Below are positions 38,992 to 48,800 of a stretch of DNA of 64,000 nt, in pieces. Position 1 is the first letter of the stretch. Every line of letters starts with the position of its first letter. The DNA lies in the NCBI RefSeq assembly GCF_000069185.1, contig NC_010397.1:2170001-2234000 (forward strand), written 5' to 3'. The translations under genes and the position numbers were made by a program. The stretch is from Mycobacteroides abscessus ATCC 19977. GTDB taxonomy: Bacteria; Actinomycetota; Actinomycetes; Mycobacteriales; Mycobacteriaceae. The notes beneath the pieces were generated by a model. It did no database searches and was not told the origin of the DNA. It saw nothing but the letters and a program-made list of their open reading frames with translations.

Positions 38992-39783
38992 GTGACCGAC
39001 ACGGTGCGACACTCCGGCCAGCTGGGGGATAAGCCGCTTGGGCGAAGACCGTCAACGGTGGTGATCTTTGGGGGCCGTAGCGAGATCGGACTCGAGGTGG
39101 CGACCCGATTGGCGCCGGATAACACGGTGGTGTTGGCCGCGCGCCGGGCAGATGACCTGCGCGAAGAGAAGCGGCGCATACTCGAGGCAGGCGCTACCGG
39201 TATCGACTGCGTTGAGTTTGACGCGGGCCGGCTTGACACCCATGAGTCGGTATTGGATTCCATCATCGAGCGGTACGGGGCCATCGACGTAGCAGTCCTT
39301 GCGTTCGGACTGTTGGGTGACCAGGCGCGGGCCGAGACCGATTCCGAACATGCCGCCGCGATAGTGCACATCGACTATGTGGCTCAGATCGCGCTGCTGA
39401 CCAGCCTGGCTGTGCGCATGCGCGGCGTCGGCCGCGGTGCCCTGGTGGTCTTTTCATCGATCGCCGGCTGGCGCGTGCGCCGGGCCAATTACGTGTACGG
39501 ATCGGCCAAGGCGGGACTGGACGGTTTCGCGAGCGGACTTGCCGACGCGCTCCATGGATCCGGAGTCCGCCTGCTGATAGCGCGGCCGGGTTTCGTGATC
39601 GGCCGAATGTCGGCGGGTATGTCACCGGCGCCTTTGTCGAGCACGCCGCCCCAAGTGGCCGCAGCGACGGTGCGGGCGTTGCGCGGCGGAAAGCGCACGG
39701 TGTGGATACCCCGGCCGCTGGGTGCGCTCGCCTTCGTCATGCGGTGGGTACCGTCGTCGGTATGGCGCAGGATGCCGCGATGA
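38992..39783 (+). CDS. Short-chain dehydrogenase/reductase (Rv2073c-like)
   Basis: 263 residues; Rossmann fold NAD(P)-dependent oxidoreductase. The nucleotide motif is modified (FGGRSEIGLEVA), with Ser in VVFSSIAG and YVYGSAKAG giving Tyr and Lys. Substrate unknown. The N-terminus carries an extra stretch (GDKPLGRRPS) encoded by a copy of the dispersed repeat, just before the first beta strand where Rv2073c starts. GTG 38992 is the start used. Its TGA overlaps the cobL ATG, placing it at the head of a cobLMK operon as in M. tuberculosis. Confidence 0.87.
   Translation: MTDTVRHSGQLGDKPLGRRPSTVVIFGGRSEIGLEVATRLAPDNTVVLAARRADDLREEKRRILEAGATGIDCVEFDAGRLDTHESVLDSIIERYGAIDVAVLAFGLLGDQARAETDSEHAAAIVHIDYVAQIALLTSLAVRMRGVGRGALVVFSSIAGWRVRRANYVYGSAKAGLDGFASGLADALHGSGVRLLIARPGFVIGRMSAGMSPAPLSSTPPQVAAATVRALRGGKRTVWIPRPLGALAFVMRWVPSSVWRRMPR
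39028..39053 (+). repeat. Dispersed repeat copy near the SDR start
   Basis: GATAAGCCGCTTGGGCGAAG has two changes from the canonical 20-base core. It is read in frame as DKPLGRR, the same frame as the helY copy. Confidence 0.7.
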
Positions 39784-39844
39784 GCCCGTCGGGCGAAGAG
39801 CATGGAGCACCGATGAGCCCGTCGGGCCACGAGCCTGAAGCACC
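39779..39844 (+). repeat. Two tandem 33-bp repeat units at the cobL start
   Basis: Units begin at 39779 and 39812; the first contains GATGAGCCCGTCGGGCGAAG, related to the canonical core with four changes. Each unit supplies an ATG and reads as an 11-residue MSPSG-type unit, so two possible cobL starts lie inside the repeats. Confidence 0.8.
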
Positions 39845-41036
39845 GACGGGCCGGATCACCGTGGTCGGGATAGGCGCCGACGGTGTTGATGGGCTGTCGG
39901 CGCGTTCCCGCCGTGAATTACACCGAGCGTCAGTAATTTTCGGTTCCCTGCGCCAGCTGGAGCTGCTAGCCGAAGAATCCCTGGTGGCCGAATGCCGGGT
40001 GTGGCCCTCGCCGCTGTTGCCCGCGTTGCCCACCATGTTCGATGGTCTTGGTGATGTTCACGTGCTCGCGAGCGGTGACCCCATGCTGCACGGCATCGGT
40101 ACCACACTCACCCGGCTGTTCGGTGCGCAGCGGGTCGATGTCCATCCGCACATATCCAGCGTGTCGTTGGCCTGTTCCCGCATGGGATGGGCCGTAAACG
40201 ATATCGAGATCATCAGCCTGGTGAACGCACCCGCCCGTTCGGCCCGCAGATTCGGTGGGCGCGCAGTGGTGTTGAGTCGCAACGCCGGAACGCCGCGGGA
40301 GCTGGCGCAGACCCTATCGGAGTCCGGCCTGGGTGATTCGCGTTTGACGGTATGGGAGCAGTTGGGCGGCGCGGGCGAGCACTCGTTCGGAGGTGTCGCC
40401 CGGAGCTGGGATCACCCGCTCGGCGATGCCTTGAATGTTATTGCCGTCGAATATGTTCCGGCAGAAGAAGTGGCCATCCTGCCGTTGGTTGCCGGCCTGC
40501 CCGAGAGTGTGTTCGAGCACGACGGTCAGATCACCAAGCACGAGATTCGGGCGGTTACCCTGGCGGCACTGGGGCCACGGCCCGGCCAGCGGCTCTGGGA
40601 CGTCGGTGCGGGATCGGGCAGTATTGCGGTTGAATGGTCGCGCAGCGGCACCGGCTGTAGCGCCTCGGCCTTTGAGATCGAGCCGTCACGGCGGGCCTCC
40701 ATCGCCGCCAATGCGACGAAATTCGGCGTCGATATCGATGTATTCGGCGCGGCCCCGGACGATTTCGAACAGGCTGTCGCTCCGGATGTGATCTTCGTGG
40801 GTGGCGGCGTGACCCAGCCGGGTCTGCTGGAGGCATGCTGGGAACGGCTGCCGATCGGGGGCCGGATGGTTGTCAACGCTGTTACCGCGGAATCCGAAGC
40901 GTTGTTGCTGCGATGGTATTGCCGCTATGGGGGAGAGTTGCGCAGGTATCGTGTCGAAGACGCCGCCCCGCTCGGAGGCTTCACCAGTTGGAGATCTCGT
41001 CTGCCCGTAGTTCAGTGGAGCACCGAAAAATCATGA
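39780..41036 (+). CDS. cobL: CobL, precorrin-6Y C5,15-methyltransferase (decarboxylating)
   Basis: 418 residues with two modules: a CobE-like C5-methyltransferase (ITVVGIGADGVDGLS; SGDPMLHGIGTTL) and a CobT-like C15-methyltransferase/decarboxylase (KHEIRAVTLAALGPRPGQRL, WDVGAGSGSIAVEWSR). Step in aerobic corrin synthesis after CobK. ATG 39780 overlaps the SDR stop. The first about 22 residues come from two 33-bp repeats and precede the native first strand where M. tuberculosis CobL begins; ATG 39813 is an alternative start. Overlaps cobM by 4 bp. Confidence 0.94.
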   Translation: MSPSGEEHGAPMSPSGHEPEAPTGRITVVGIGADGVDGLSARSRRELHRASVIFGSLRQLELLAEESLVAECRVWPSPLLPALPTMFDGLGDVHVLASGDPMLHGIGTTLTRLFGAQRVDVHPHISSVSLACSRMGWAVNDIEIISLVNAPARSARRFGGRAVVLSRNAGTPRELAQTLSESGLGDSRLTVWEQLGGAGEHSFGGVARSWDHPLGDALNVIAVEYVPAEEVAILPLVAGLPESVFEHDGQITKHEIRAVTLAALGPRPGQRLWDVGAGSGSIAVEWSRSGTGCSASAFEIEPSRRASIAANATKFGVDIDVFGAAPDDFEQAVAPDVIFVGGGVTQPGLLEACWERLPIGGRMVVNAVTAESEALLLRWYCRYGGELRRYRVEDAAPLGGFTSWRSRLPVVQWSTEKS

Positions 41037-41788
41037 CCGTCTATTTCATCGGTGCCGGACCGGGCGCGGCCGACCTCATCACGGTGCGTGGACAGCGGAT
41101 CCTGCGGCAGTGCTCTGTGTGTCTGTATGCGGGATCGATCATGCCGGATGACCTGTTGGCGGAGTGCCCACCGGGAGCTCGCGTTGTCGACACCGGTCCG
41201 CTGACCCTGGACGCCATCATCGAGGAGATATCCGCGGCCGATGCGGAAGGATTAGATGTTGCCCGACTGCATTCCGGTGATCCTTCCCTCTACAGTGCGG
41301 TCGCCGAACAGTGTCGGCGGCTCGACGTGCTGGGTATCGATCATGAAATCGTGCCGGGTGTGCCGGCTTTCGCGGCAGCCGCTGCGGCGCTGGGTACCGA
41401 ACTCACCGTTCCGGGCGTCGCGCAGACGGTCACGATCACCCGCGTTTCGACGTTGTCCACCGCGATGCCCGAGGGTGAGGATCTGCGCACGCTGGCCGCA
41501 CCCGGGGCAACACTGGCATTGCACCTGGCGGCGGCCCAGATCGATACCGTGGCTGCCGATCTCGTCGCCGGGGGATATCCGTCCGATACTCCGGTCGCCG
41601 TGGTGGCCTACGCCAGCTGGCCCTCCGAGACGATCCTGCGTGGCACCCTTGCCGACATAGCCGGGCAGCTGAAGGAGGCGGCTGTCACCAAGACTGCGGT
41701 CATTTTCGTAGGCAAGGTGCTTGCGGCAGAGGGGTTTACCGATAGCTATCTGTATTCCTCGGGACGTCGGAGAGGGGCTTCGCACTGA
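41033..41788 (+). CDS. cobM: CobM, precorrin-4 C11-methyltransferase
   Basis: 251 residues; uroporphyrin-III C-methyltransferase-like fold. VYFIGAGPGAADLITVRGQR at the N-terminus and CSVCLYAGSIMPDDLL are typical, and LHSGDPSLYSAVAEQ matches the second SAM motif. Adds the C11 methyl group from SAM. ATG 41033 overlaps the cobL stop; the longer frame upstream is inside cobL. One-base overlap with cobK. Confidence 0.95.
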   Translation: MTVYFIGAGPGAADLITVRGQRILRQCSVCLYAGSIMPDDLLAECPPGARVVDTGPLTLDAIIEEISAADAEGLDVARLHSGDPSLYSAVAEQCRRLDVLGIDHEIVPGVPAFAAAAAALGTELTVPGVAQTVTITRVSTLSTAMPEGEDLRTLAAPGATLALHLAAAQIDTVAADLVAGGYPSDTPVAVVAYASWPSETILRGTLADIAGQLKEAAVTKTAVIFVGKVLAAEGFTDSYLYSSGRRRGASH

Positions 41789-42537
41789 TGCCAGCACTAA
41801 GGAGAGTCTTGATCCTCGGGGGCTCGGCGGAAGCACGCGAGTTGGCCGAGCGGCTAGCACCCCGATTCGACGTCACCACCTCCCTCGCGGGACGTGTGAA
41901 CAACCCCGCGGTCCCCGCCGGTGCGCTGCGGATCGGTGGTTTTGGTGGCGAGGTGGGATTGCGGAAATGGTTGTTGGACAACGCTATTGATGCAGTGGTA
42001 GATGCCACACACCCGTTTGCGGCGACGATCACCGAGAACGCGGCGGCCGCGTGCGCGCGGCTGGGCATCCCTCATCTCATCGTGCGGCGTCCACCGTGGC
42101 CGGCCGGGGATGCCACCGTGGTGAGCTCGGCTGCCGAGGCCAAGGATGCGGTGGTGGCGCAGGGCTTCTCGCGAGTGTTTCTCACGTCCGGACGCTCCAG
42201 CGTCGGGGCTTTCCTGTTCTCGGATGCCTGGTTTCTGATCCGGGTGGTGGAGCCGATGTCCGCCGACGAGCTACCCGAAAGACACCACCTGCTGTTGTCA
42301 CGCGGGCCCTACACGGTCGCCGAGGAAACCGAGCTGATGCGCCAATACGAGATCGAGGTTCTGGTCACCAAGAACAGTGGTGGCACCATGACCTCGGCCA
42401 AGTTGGAAGCGGCAGCGGCGCTGGGCATTCCCGTCGTGATGATTGACAGGCCCGCGTTGCCGGAGAACGTGTCCACCGTGTCCACCGTGGATGCGGCGCA
42501 GCAATGGGTTACCGAGCGGGATAACGCCGGGGTGTAA
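41788..42537 (+). CDS. cobK: CobK, precorrin-6A reductase
   Basis: 249 residues; NADPH-dependent reductase with two Rossmann-like domains. VLILGGSAEARELAERLAP binds the cofactor; VDATHPFAATITENAAAAC and VTKNSGGTMTSAKLEAA are family hallmarks. Its A sits on the last base of the cobM stop. The 3' end overlaps the convergent cobIJ by 29 bp, so read-through would produce antisense RNA of either gene. Confidence 0.95.
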   Translation: MPALRRVLILGGSAEARELAERLAPRFDVTTSLAGRVNNPAVPAGALRIGGFGGEVGLRKWLLDNAIDAVVDATHPFAATITENAAAACARLGIPHLIVRRPPWPAGDATVVSSAAEAKDAVVAQGFSRVFLTSGRSSVGAFLFSDAWFLIRVVEPMSADELPERHHLLLSRGPYTVAEETELMRQYEIEVLVTKNSGGTMTSAKLEAAAALGIPVVMIDRPALPENVSTVSTVDAAQQWVTERDNAGV

Positions 42538-44008
42538 AGACCTGCGGGCCAGAATCGGTGTCGTGCCATTGGGTCTGCGACGAGCCGATGATCAGTAGGG
42601 TACGCATGTCCACCACGGTGGGGTCGAGCTCGCCCAGGGTGGTAACCCGCACGGATTCCCCCGCGCCGCCGACATCGCGCCCCAACACCACCGGTGTCGC
42701 CGGATCGCGATGTTCCAGCAGCACGTCACGCATCGATGCCACCTGCCAGGTCCGGGACTTCGATGCCGGGTTATACACGGCCAGCACGAGATCGGCCGCC
42801 GCGGCGGCGCGTAGCCGAGACTCGATGACCTTCCACGGCTTCAGGCGATCGGATAGCGAGATCACCGCGTAGTCGTGTCCGAGGGGAGCGCCCACTCGGC
42901 TGGCGACGGCCTGTGCGGCCGTCATCGCGGGCAGTACCCGGACCGTCACATCCGGCCACGCCCTCGCCTCCTCCAGTACCGCCGCGGCCATCGCGAACAC
43001 GCCGGGGTCGCCGGACGAAACGACGGCCACCCGGCGGCCACCGGCAGCGAGCTTGAACGCCAACTCGGCACGCGCCGGCTCGTCGCGGTTGTCGCTGGCA
43101 TGCCGAACTTGGCCGTCCCGGGCGGGGATCCGATCCAGGTACGGGCCGTAGCCGATGAGGTCGGTGGCCCGCGCCAGCTCCTGGCGCACCTCGGTGGTGG
43201 TCCAATCGTGATGCCCCGGGCCCAGGCCGAGGACCGTGACCATCCCGTCCGGGTCGGTGTCGATGTCGGTTGCCGATTGTGCTCCGGGGACCAGGACCAG
43301 CGAGAAGTACGGCACCGAGGCGGGGTCCACCTCGGCGGCGGGAAGTACCCGCTGGCCCGGGGTACTGGCCCGTTCCACGTAGTACGCGCGATCCAGCAGG
43401 CCGGAGGCGTCCAACGCCTGGCGCACGGCGCCGTAGGACCGGCCCAGTTTCATGATGACCGCGGCATGGGAATCGCCGAGCCTGCGGGTGATCTCGTCGG
43501 CGGGCAGGGTGCCGGGAATCACGGTCAAAATCTCGTCCCCCTCCACCAGTGGGGTGCCGGTGGCGGCCGAGGCGGCGCTGAACGATGTCACGCCGGGGAT
43601 GATGACGGCGTCGAATCTGTCGGTCAGACGGCGATGCATATGCATATAGGAGCTGTAGAACAGCGGATCGCCCTCGGCCAGCAATGCCACGTTCCGTCCG
43701 GAATCGAGATGTGCGGCAATCCGGTTCGCGGACTCTTCGTAGAAGTCGTCGATCGCGCCGCGGTAGCCGCCCGGGTGATCGGTGGTTTCGGTGGTGACCG
43801 GGTAGACCAGATGCTCCTCGATCTGGCCTGGTCGCAGATATGGCTCGGCGATCGAACGGGCGATGCTGCGACCATGCCGTGCGCTGTGAAATGCCACCAC
43901 ATCGGCATCGCCGATCACCCGTGCGGCCTTGACCGTCACCAGCTCGGGATCACCGGGGCCGAGTCCCACGCCCCACAGCACCCCGCGGGGTTTGTTCGCA
44001 TCGGTCAT
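42509..44008 (-). CDS. cobIJ: CobIJ, fused precorrin-2 C20- and precorrin-3B C17-methyltransferase
   Basis: 499 residues. Residues about 1-245 are CobI (VGLGPGDPELVTVKAARVI, LAEGDPLFYSSYMHMHRRL) and about 250-499 are CobJ (VTVLGLGPGHHDWTTTEVRQ, VVSSGDPGVFAMAAAVLEEA). The fusion is the usual mycobacterial form (Rv2066). Each half is a full Class III methyltransferase. Downstream of cobH by 6 bp in a cobG-cobH-cobIJ operon. Unlike M. tuberculosis, no blaC or sigC lies between it and cobK. Confidence 0.95.
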   Translation of the reverse strand: MTDANKPRGVLWGVGLGPGDPELVTVKAARVIGDADVVAFHSARHGRSIARSIAEPYLRPGQIEEHLVYPVTTETTDHPGGYRGAIDDFYEESANRIAAHLDSGRNVALLAEGDPLFYSSYMHMHRRLTDRFDAVIIPGVTSFSAASAATGTPLVEGDEILTVIPGTLPADEITRRLGDSHAAVIMKLGRSYGAVRQALDASGLLDRAYYVERASTPGQRVLPAAEVDPASVPYFSLVLVPGAQSATDIDTDPDGMVTVLGLGPGHHDWTTTEVRQELARATDLIGYGPYLDRIPARDGQVRHASDNRDEPARAELAFKLAAGGRRVAVVSSGDPGVFAMAAAVLEEARAWPDVTVRVLPAMTAAQAVASRVGAPLGHDYAVISLSDRLKPWKVIESRLRAAAAADLVLAVYNPASKSRTWQVASMRDVLLEHRDPATPVVLGRDVGGAGESVRVTTLGELDPTVVDMRTLLIIGSSQTQWHDTDSGPQVFTPRRYPAR

Positions 44009-44014
44009 GCTCCG

Positions 44015-44641
44015 TTAGTCCTTATCGCTCGCAATCGCATTCACCGCGGCGGCCGCCATCGCGCTGCCGCCGCGCCGCCCCCGCACCAGCAGATACTCCA
44101 TGCCACGCGGGCGGTCGATCAGTTCTTGTTTTGACTGGGCTGAACCGACGAATCCGACGGGGCCACCCAGGACGGACACCGGGGGAGCCAGGCCCTCGTC
44201 GATGAGTTCGAGGATGCGGAACAGTGCGGTGGGAGCGTTGCCGATGGCGGCGACCGAACCGGGGAGCCGATCGGCCCAGAGGTCTACGGCGGCAGCCGAT
44301 CTCGTGGTCCCCGTGCGCTGGGCCAGCTCCGCTGCGCGCGGGTCGGCAACCAACGAGACCACCTCGTTGTCGGCGGGCAGGCGCAGCCGGGTGATGCCCG
44401 CCGCGACCATCGAGGAATCGCACAGGATGGGCGCCCCGGCATCCAGCGCGGCACGGGTGCGTGCGACCACACCGGGGGTGAAAGCGATCTCGCCGGGCAG
44501 GTCCACCTGCCCGCAGGTGTGGATGAGCCTGACCACCACACGCGCCACATCGTCGGGAAACGCCGACAGATCGGCCTCAGCCCTGATGGTCGCGAACGAC
44601 TGCCGATAGATCTCGGCTCCGTCTCGTACGTAGTCCAGCAC
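44015..44641 (-). CDS. cobH: CobH, precorrin-8X methylmutase
   Basis: 208 residues; moves the C11 methyl group to C12 to give hydrogenobyrinate. [20 protein letters not shown] at the start and [20 protein letters not shown] with the catalytic His are diagnostic, as are [14 protein letters not shown] and [19 protein letters not shown] 44641 is the start. Nine bases after cobG and six before cobIJ, so a three-gene operon. Confidence 0.95.
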   Translation of the reverse strand: MLDYVRDGAEIYRQSFATIRAEADLSAFPDDVARVVVRLIHTCGQVDLPGEIAFTPGVVARTRAALDAGAPILCDSSMVAAGITRLRLPADNEVVSLVADPRAAELAQRTGTTRSAAAVDLWADRLPGSVAAIGNAPTALFRILELIDEGLAPPVSVLGGPVGFVGSAQSKQELIDRPRGMEYLLVRGRRGGSAMAAAAVNAIASDKD

Positions 44642-44650
44642 GCGCTAACC

Positions 44651-45811
44651 CTACGGGTGCCGCTCCAGCGGCCGATAACCCAGCTCCGTCGCCACCAGCA
44701 CCTGTCCCGTGCTGGGGGAGCCGCAGGCTCGCGGGCAGCCCACCCAATGCCGATGCACCGGTGAATGGATACCGCTGGCGATCTCTTCGGCCACCTCGAG
44801 GCGCACGTCGGCATGTACATCGGTCCGCGAACGCCCGCACCCGGGCAGCCCGGTGCAGGAACTGGCGTTGAGCCAGGGGGAGCGCTCGTCGAAGACCAGG
44901 CCCAGTGGTGCCAGCACACGCAGCACCGCGTCGGCGTCCCCGTGAGGTAGGTCGCACAGCAACACGGACCGCCACGGGGTGACGATGACTGGTTTTTCCA
45001 CCGCCGCCAGTAGGGCCGCAACTCTGGCCGGCAGCTGCCCCAGCGGAACCGCGGCGCCCAGCGTCACCAGCTCACCCGGGGATTCGCCGGTCCGAAGCTG
45101 CTCGATCCACCCCACCGGCGCGCGTGGCGCAGGCGTGGGATCCGGCGGTCCGTCGATGAACACCGCATCGATCGCACGCGCAAGCGTGCCCGCGCCTTCG
45201 GGCAGCTCTGCGACCCGCCAGGCATTGCCGCGGATTTCCACGAACTTCCGGGCGGCCGTGAGCATCCGTTCGACTGCGTCGACGGCGTCGCCGTCGCACA
45301 CCGAGGTGGTGCGGCCGCCGAGGAGCAGCCGCCATCCCTTCTGATCGTGGCGCAGCCCGATGTCGGCGCCCATGGCCGCCATGTCGCCGCGCCCGTCATC
45401 AAGGCTGAACAAGAATCGGCCGGGCAGCTCGGCGAGGGTGGCGGCGGCCGTCAGCCCGCGGTCAAGCGCGGAAACCAGGGGGCGTGCGTCCGGGAACTCG
45501 CCGGCCCGTCCCGATAGCGGGGAGGCGACGATGTTGCGGACCCGCTCATGACGTGGCGACGGCAGCAGTCCGGCCTCCGACAGTAGTGCCCCCACTGCAT
45601 TCGCGTCCCGTACCGATCGCAGCTGCACATTGCCGCGAGAGGTGAGCTCCAAGATCGGCGCGCCATGGTCGCCGGCGGCCTCGGCCAACGCGGCCAGCTG
45701 CGCCGATGACAGCATCCCGCCGGGCAGGCGGATACGCGCCAACGCTCCGTCGGCCGCCTCATGCAACCGCAACGCACCGGGGCATGCGTCGTCGGCTGAG
45801 GAGCGGGTCAC
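44651..45811 (-). CDS. cobG: CobG, precorrin-3B synthase (O2-dependent ring contraction)
   Basis: 386 residues; nitrite/sulfite reductase-like iron-sulfur monooxygenase. The 4Fe-4S ligands are visible as NASSCTGLPGCGRSR and HWVGCPRACG (C-x5-C and C-x3-C). Its presence marks the aerobic cobalamin route. GTG 45811 is the start. It diverges from cobN with only 33 bp between, too short for a cobalamin riboswitch, so both promoters must overlap or lie within the genes. Confidence 0.93.
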   Translation of the reverse strand: MTRSSADDACPGALRLHEAADGALARIRLPGGMLSSAQLAALAEAAGDHGAPILELTSRGNVQLRSVRDANAVGALLSEAGLLPSPRHERVRNIVASPLSGRAGEFPDARPLVSALDRGLTAAATLAELPGRFLFSLDDGRGDMAAMGADIGLRHDQKGWRLLLGGRTTSVCDGDAVDAVERMLTAARKFVEIRGNAWRVAELPEGAGTLARAIDAVFIDGPPDPTPAPRAPVGWIEQLRTGESPGELVTLGAAVPLGQLPARVAALLAAVEKPVIVTPWRSVLLCDLPHGDADAVLRVLAPLGLVFDERSPWLNASSCTGLPGCGRSRTDVHADVRLEVAEEIASGIHSPVHRHWVGCPRACGSPSTGQVLVATELGYRPLERHP

Positions 45812-45844
45812 CTACTCACCGTAGGACTACGGTACGAATGTCTT

Positions 45845-48800
45845 GTGAGCGATGCCCCGATCTTGATCTTGTCGACGTCCGACACCGACCTGTTGAGTGC
45901 GCGCGCCAGCGGAGCGAACTACCGGTGGGCCAACCCTTCTCGCATCCACGTCGACGACCTGCCCGGCCTGCTTGACGGGATGGGTGCCGTGGTGGTTCGG
46001 CTGCTCGGCGGGCGTCGCGGCTGGGAAGAGGGCATCGACGCGGTAATCGCATCCGGCGTACCGGCAGTCGTCGTCTCCGGAGAGCAGGCACCCGACGCCG
46101 AGCTGATGGAATGTTCGACCGTCCCGGGTGGGGTGGCGTTGCAGGTGCACCGGTACTTGGCTGAAGGCGGGACGACGAACCTGCGCCAACTGCACGCCTT
46201 CTTGTCGGACACCATCTTGATGACCGGCATCGGATTCGAACCGCCGGCGACCAACCCCGCGTGGGGGGTGCTGCAACGAGAAGGCGCGCGTGCTACCCCG
46301 GACGGCCCCACGGTCGCGGTGCTGTACTACCGCGCCCAACAGCTCGCCGGAAACATCGCGTACGTCGATGCCCTGTGCACGGCCATCGAAGACCATGGCG
46401 GGAACGCTCTTCCGGTGTATTGCGCGTCGCTGCGTACTGCCCCGCCGGAGCTGCTGGAGACACTCGCGGCCGCCGACGCCATGGTGGTCACGGTGCTGGC
46501 GGCTGGCGGTGCCATTCCGGCGGCCGTGGGCGCCGGGGGAGCCGATGATGAATGGAGCGTGGCTCATCTTGCGGCTCTTGATATCCCGATCTTGCAGGGA
46601 CTGTGTCTGACCAGCCCCCGTGAGGATTGGGACGCCAACGACGACGGCATGAGCCCGCTGGATGTCGCCACTCAGGTGGCGGTCCCGGAATTCGACGGAC
46701 GCATCATCACGGTGCCGTTCTCCTTCAAGGAGATAGACGGCGACGGGCTCATCACCTATGTTCCCGACACCGAGCGCTGCGCGCGGGTGGCGGGTATCGC
46801 CTTGCGGCACGCGAAACTTCGATCGATACCGCCCGGTGAGCGCCGGATCGCCGTGGTCTTCTCCGCGTATCCCACCAAGCATGCACGGATCGGGAATGCG
46901 GTGGGACTGGACACCCCGGCGAGCGCGGTGGCGTTGCTGACCGCCATGCGCGATGCAGGCTATGACGTGGGCGCTGATGGTGACATTCCGGGTCTGCCCG
47001 CCACGGGTAGGCCCGCCGGGGATGGCGATGGCGACACCCTGATCCACGCACTCATCGAGCGTGGCGGTCAGGACCCAGACTGGCTCACCTCGGACCAGCT
47101 GGCGGGCAACCCGATTCGTGTGCCGGCGCGGCAGTATCGGGAGTGGTTCTCCCGGCTCGCTCCCGGGCTCGCCGAGCAGGTTGTCGAACACTGGGGTCCG
47201 CCGCCGGGAGAGCTGTTCGTCGACACCAGCGCCAACCCCGACGGCGATATTGTGATTGCCGCACTACAGGCAGGCAACACAGTGCTGCTTGTGCAACCAC
47301 CCCGGGGATTCGGTGAGAATCCGGTTGCCATTTATCACGATCCCGACCTGCCCCCGAGTCATCACTACCTCGCCGCGTACCGCTGGCTGTCGGCTTCCCG
47401 TGACGAGGGTGGCTTCGGCGCCGACGCGCTGGTTCACCTTGGCAAGCACGGAAACCTGGAATGGCTTCCCGGGAAAACTGTCGGGCTGTCGGCAGATTGT
47501 GCCACCGATGCCGCGATCGGCGATCTGCCGCTGATCTATCCGTTCCTGGTCAACGACCCGGGGGAGGGCACTCAAGCCAAACGGCGTGCTCACGCGACCC
47601 TTGTCGATCATCTCATTCCGCCCATGGCGCGTGCCGAAACCTACGGGGACATCGCGCGTTTGGAGCAACTGCTGGATGAGCACGCGAATATCTCGGCGCT
47701 GGATCCGGCCAAACTGCCCGCCATCCGCCAACAGATCTGGACGCTGATGCGGGCGGCGAAAATGGACCACGACCTGGGCCTGGATGAGCGCCCCGACGAG
47801 GAGGTCTTCGACGACATGCTGCTGCATGTCGACGGATGGCTCTGCGAGATCAAGGATGTGCAGATCCGGGATGGCTTGCACATCCTGGGCAGTGCTCCCG
47901 AAGGAGGGGCCCAGGTCGATCTGGTACTGGCAATTCTGCGGGCACGCCAGATGTGGGCCGGTGAGCAGTCGGTACCCGGATTACGTCAGGCGCTGGGCCT
48001 TGCCGAAGACGGCACCGACGACCGCAGCCGTGTGGATGAGATCGATCAGCAGGCACATTCGTTGTTGACCGCTCTGCAGTCCGCATCGTGGAGTCCGGAT
48101 GCGGCCGACGAGCTCACCGACGACCCGCAGGTAGCGCAGATCTTGCGGTTCGCGGCCACCGAGGTGGTGCCAAGGCTCAACGGCACCGACGGTGAGATTG
48201 ATGCGGTTCTTCGTGCGCTGGACGGCAGATTCATCGAGGCCGGCCCCTCCGGTTCACCGCTGCGCGGGTTGGTCAACGTGTTACCGACCGGGCGCAACTT
48301 CTATTCGGTGGATCCCAAGGCGGTGCCGTCGAAGCTGGCCTGGGAGACCGGCCAGGCCATGGCCGATTCGCTGCTAGACCGCTACCGGTCCGACTACGGT
48401 GATTGGCCGCGGTCGGTGGGGTTGTCTATCTGGGGAACGTCGGCAATGCGGACCTCAGGCGACGATATCGCCGAAGTGCTTGCGCTGCTGGGTGTTCGAC
48501 CGGTGTGGGACGACGCCTCGCGGCGCGTGGTGAGTCTGGAGGCCATACCGCTGGCAGAACTGGGGCGCCCGCGGATCGATGTCACCGTGCGCATCTCCGG
48601 ATTCTTCCGCGATGCCTTTCCGCACGTGGTGACCATGCTCGACGATGCCGTCGCGCTGGCCGCCGGTCTGGATGAACCCGCTGCCCAGAATTATCTGCGT
48701 GCGCACGCCGAGACGGACCGCGCCGAACACGGCGATTGGCGGCGCGCGACCATGCGGATCTTCGGCTCCAAGCCGGGCACCTACGGCGCCGGGCTGCTGC

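Noticed and set aside
42875..44134. Long plus-strand frame over cobIJ
   Set aside because: Shadow of the high-GC cobIJ gene; no recognisable domains.
45812..45844. Cobalamin riboswitch for cobG or cobN
   Set aside because: The gap is 33 bp, and no B12-box-like conserved core was seen there or before cobL.
45827..47191. Long minus-strand frame over cobN
   Set aside because: Shadow frame with no domain, antisense to conserved CobN sequence.
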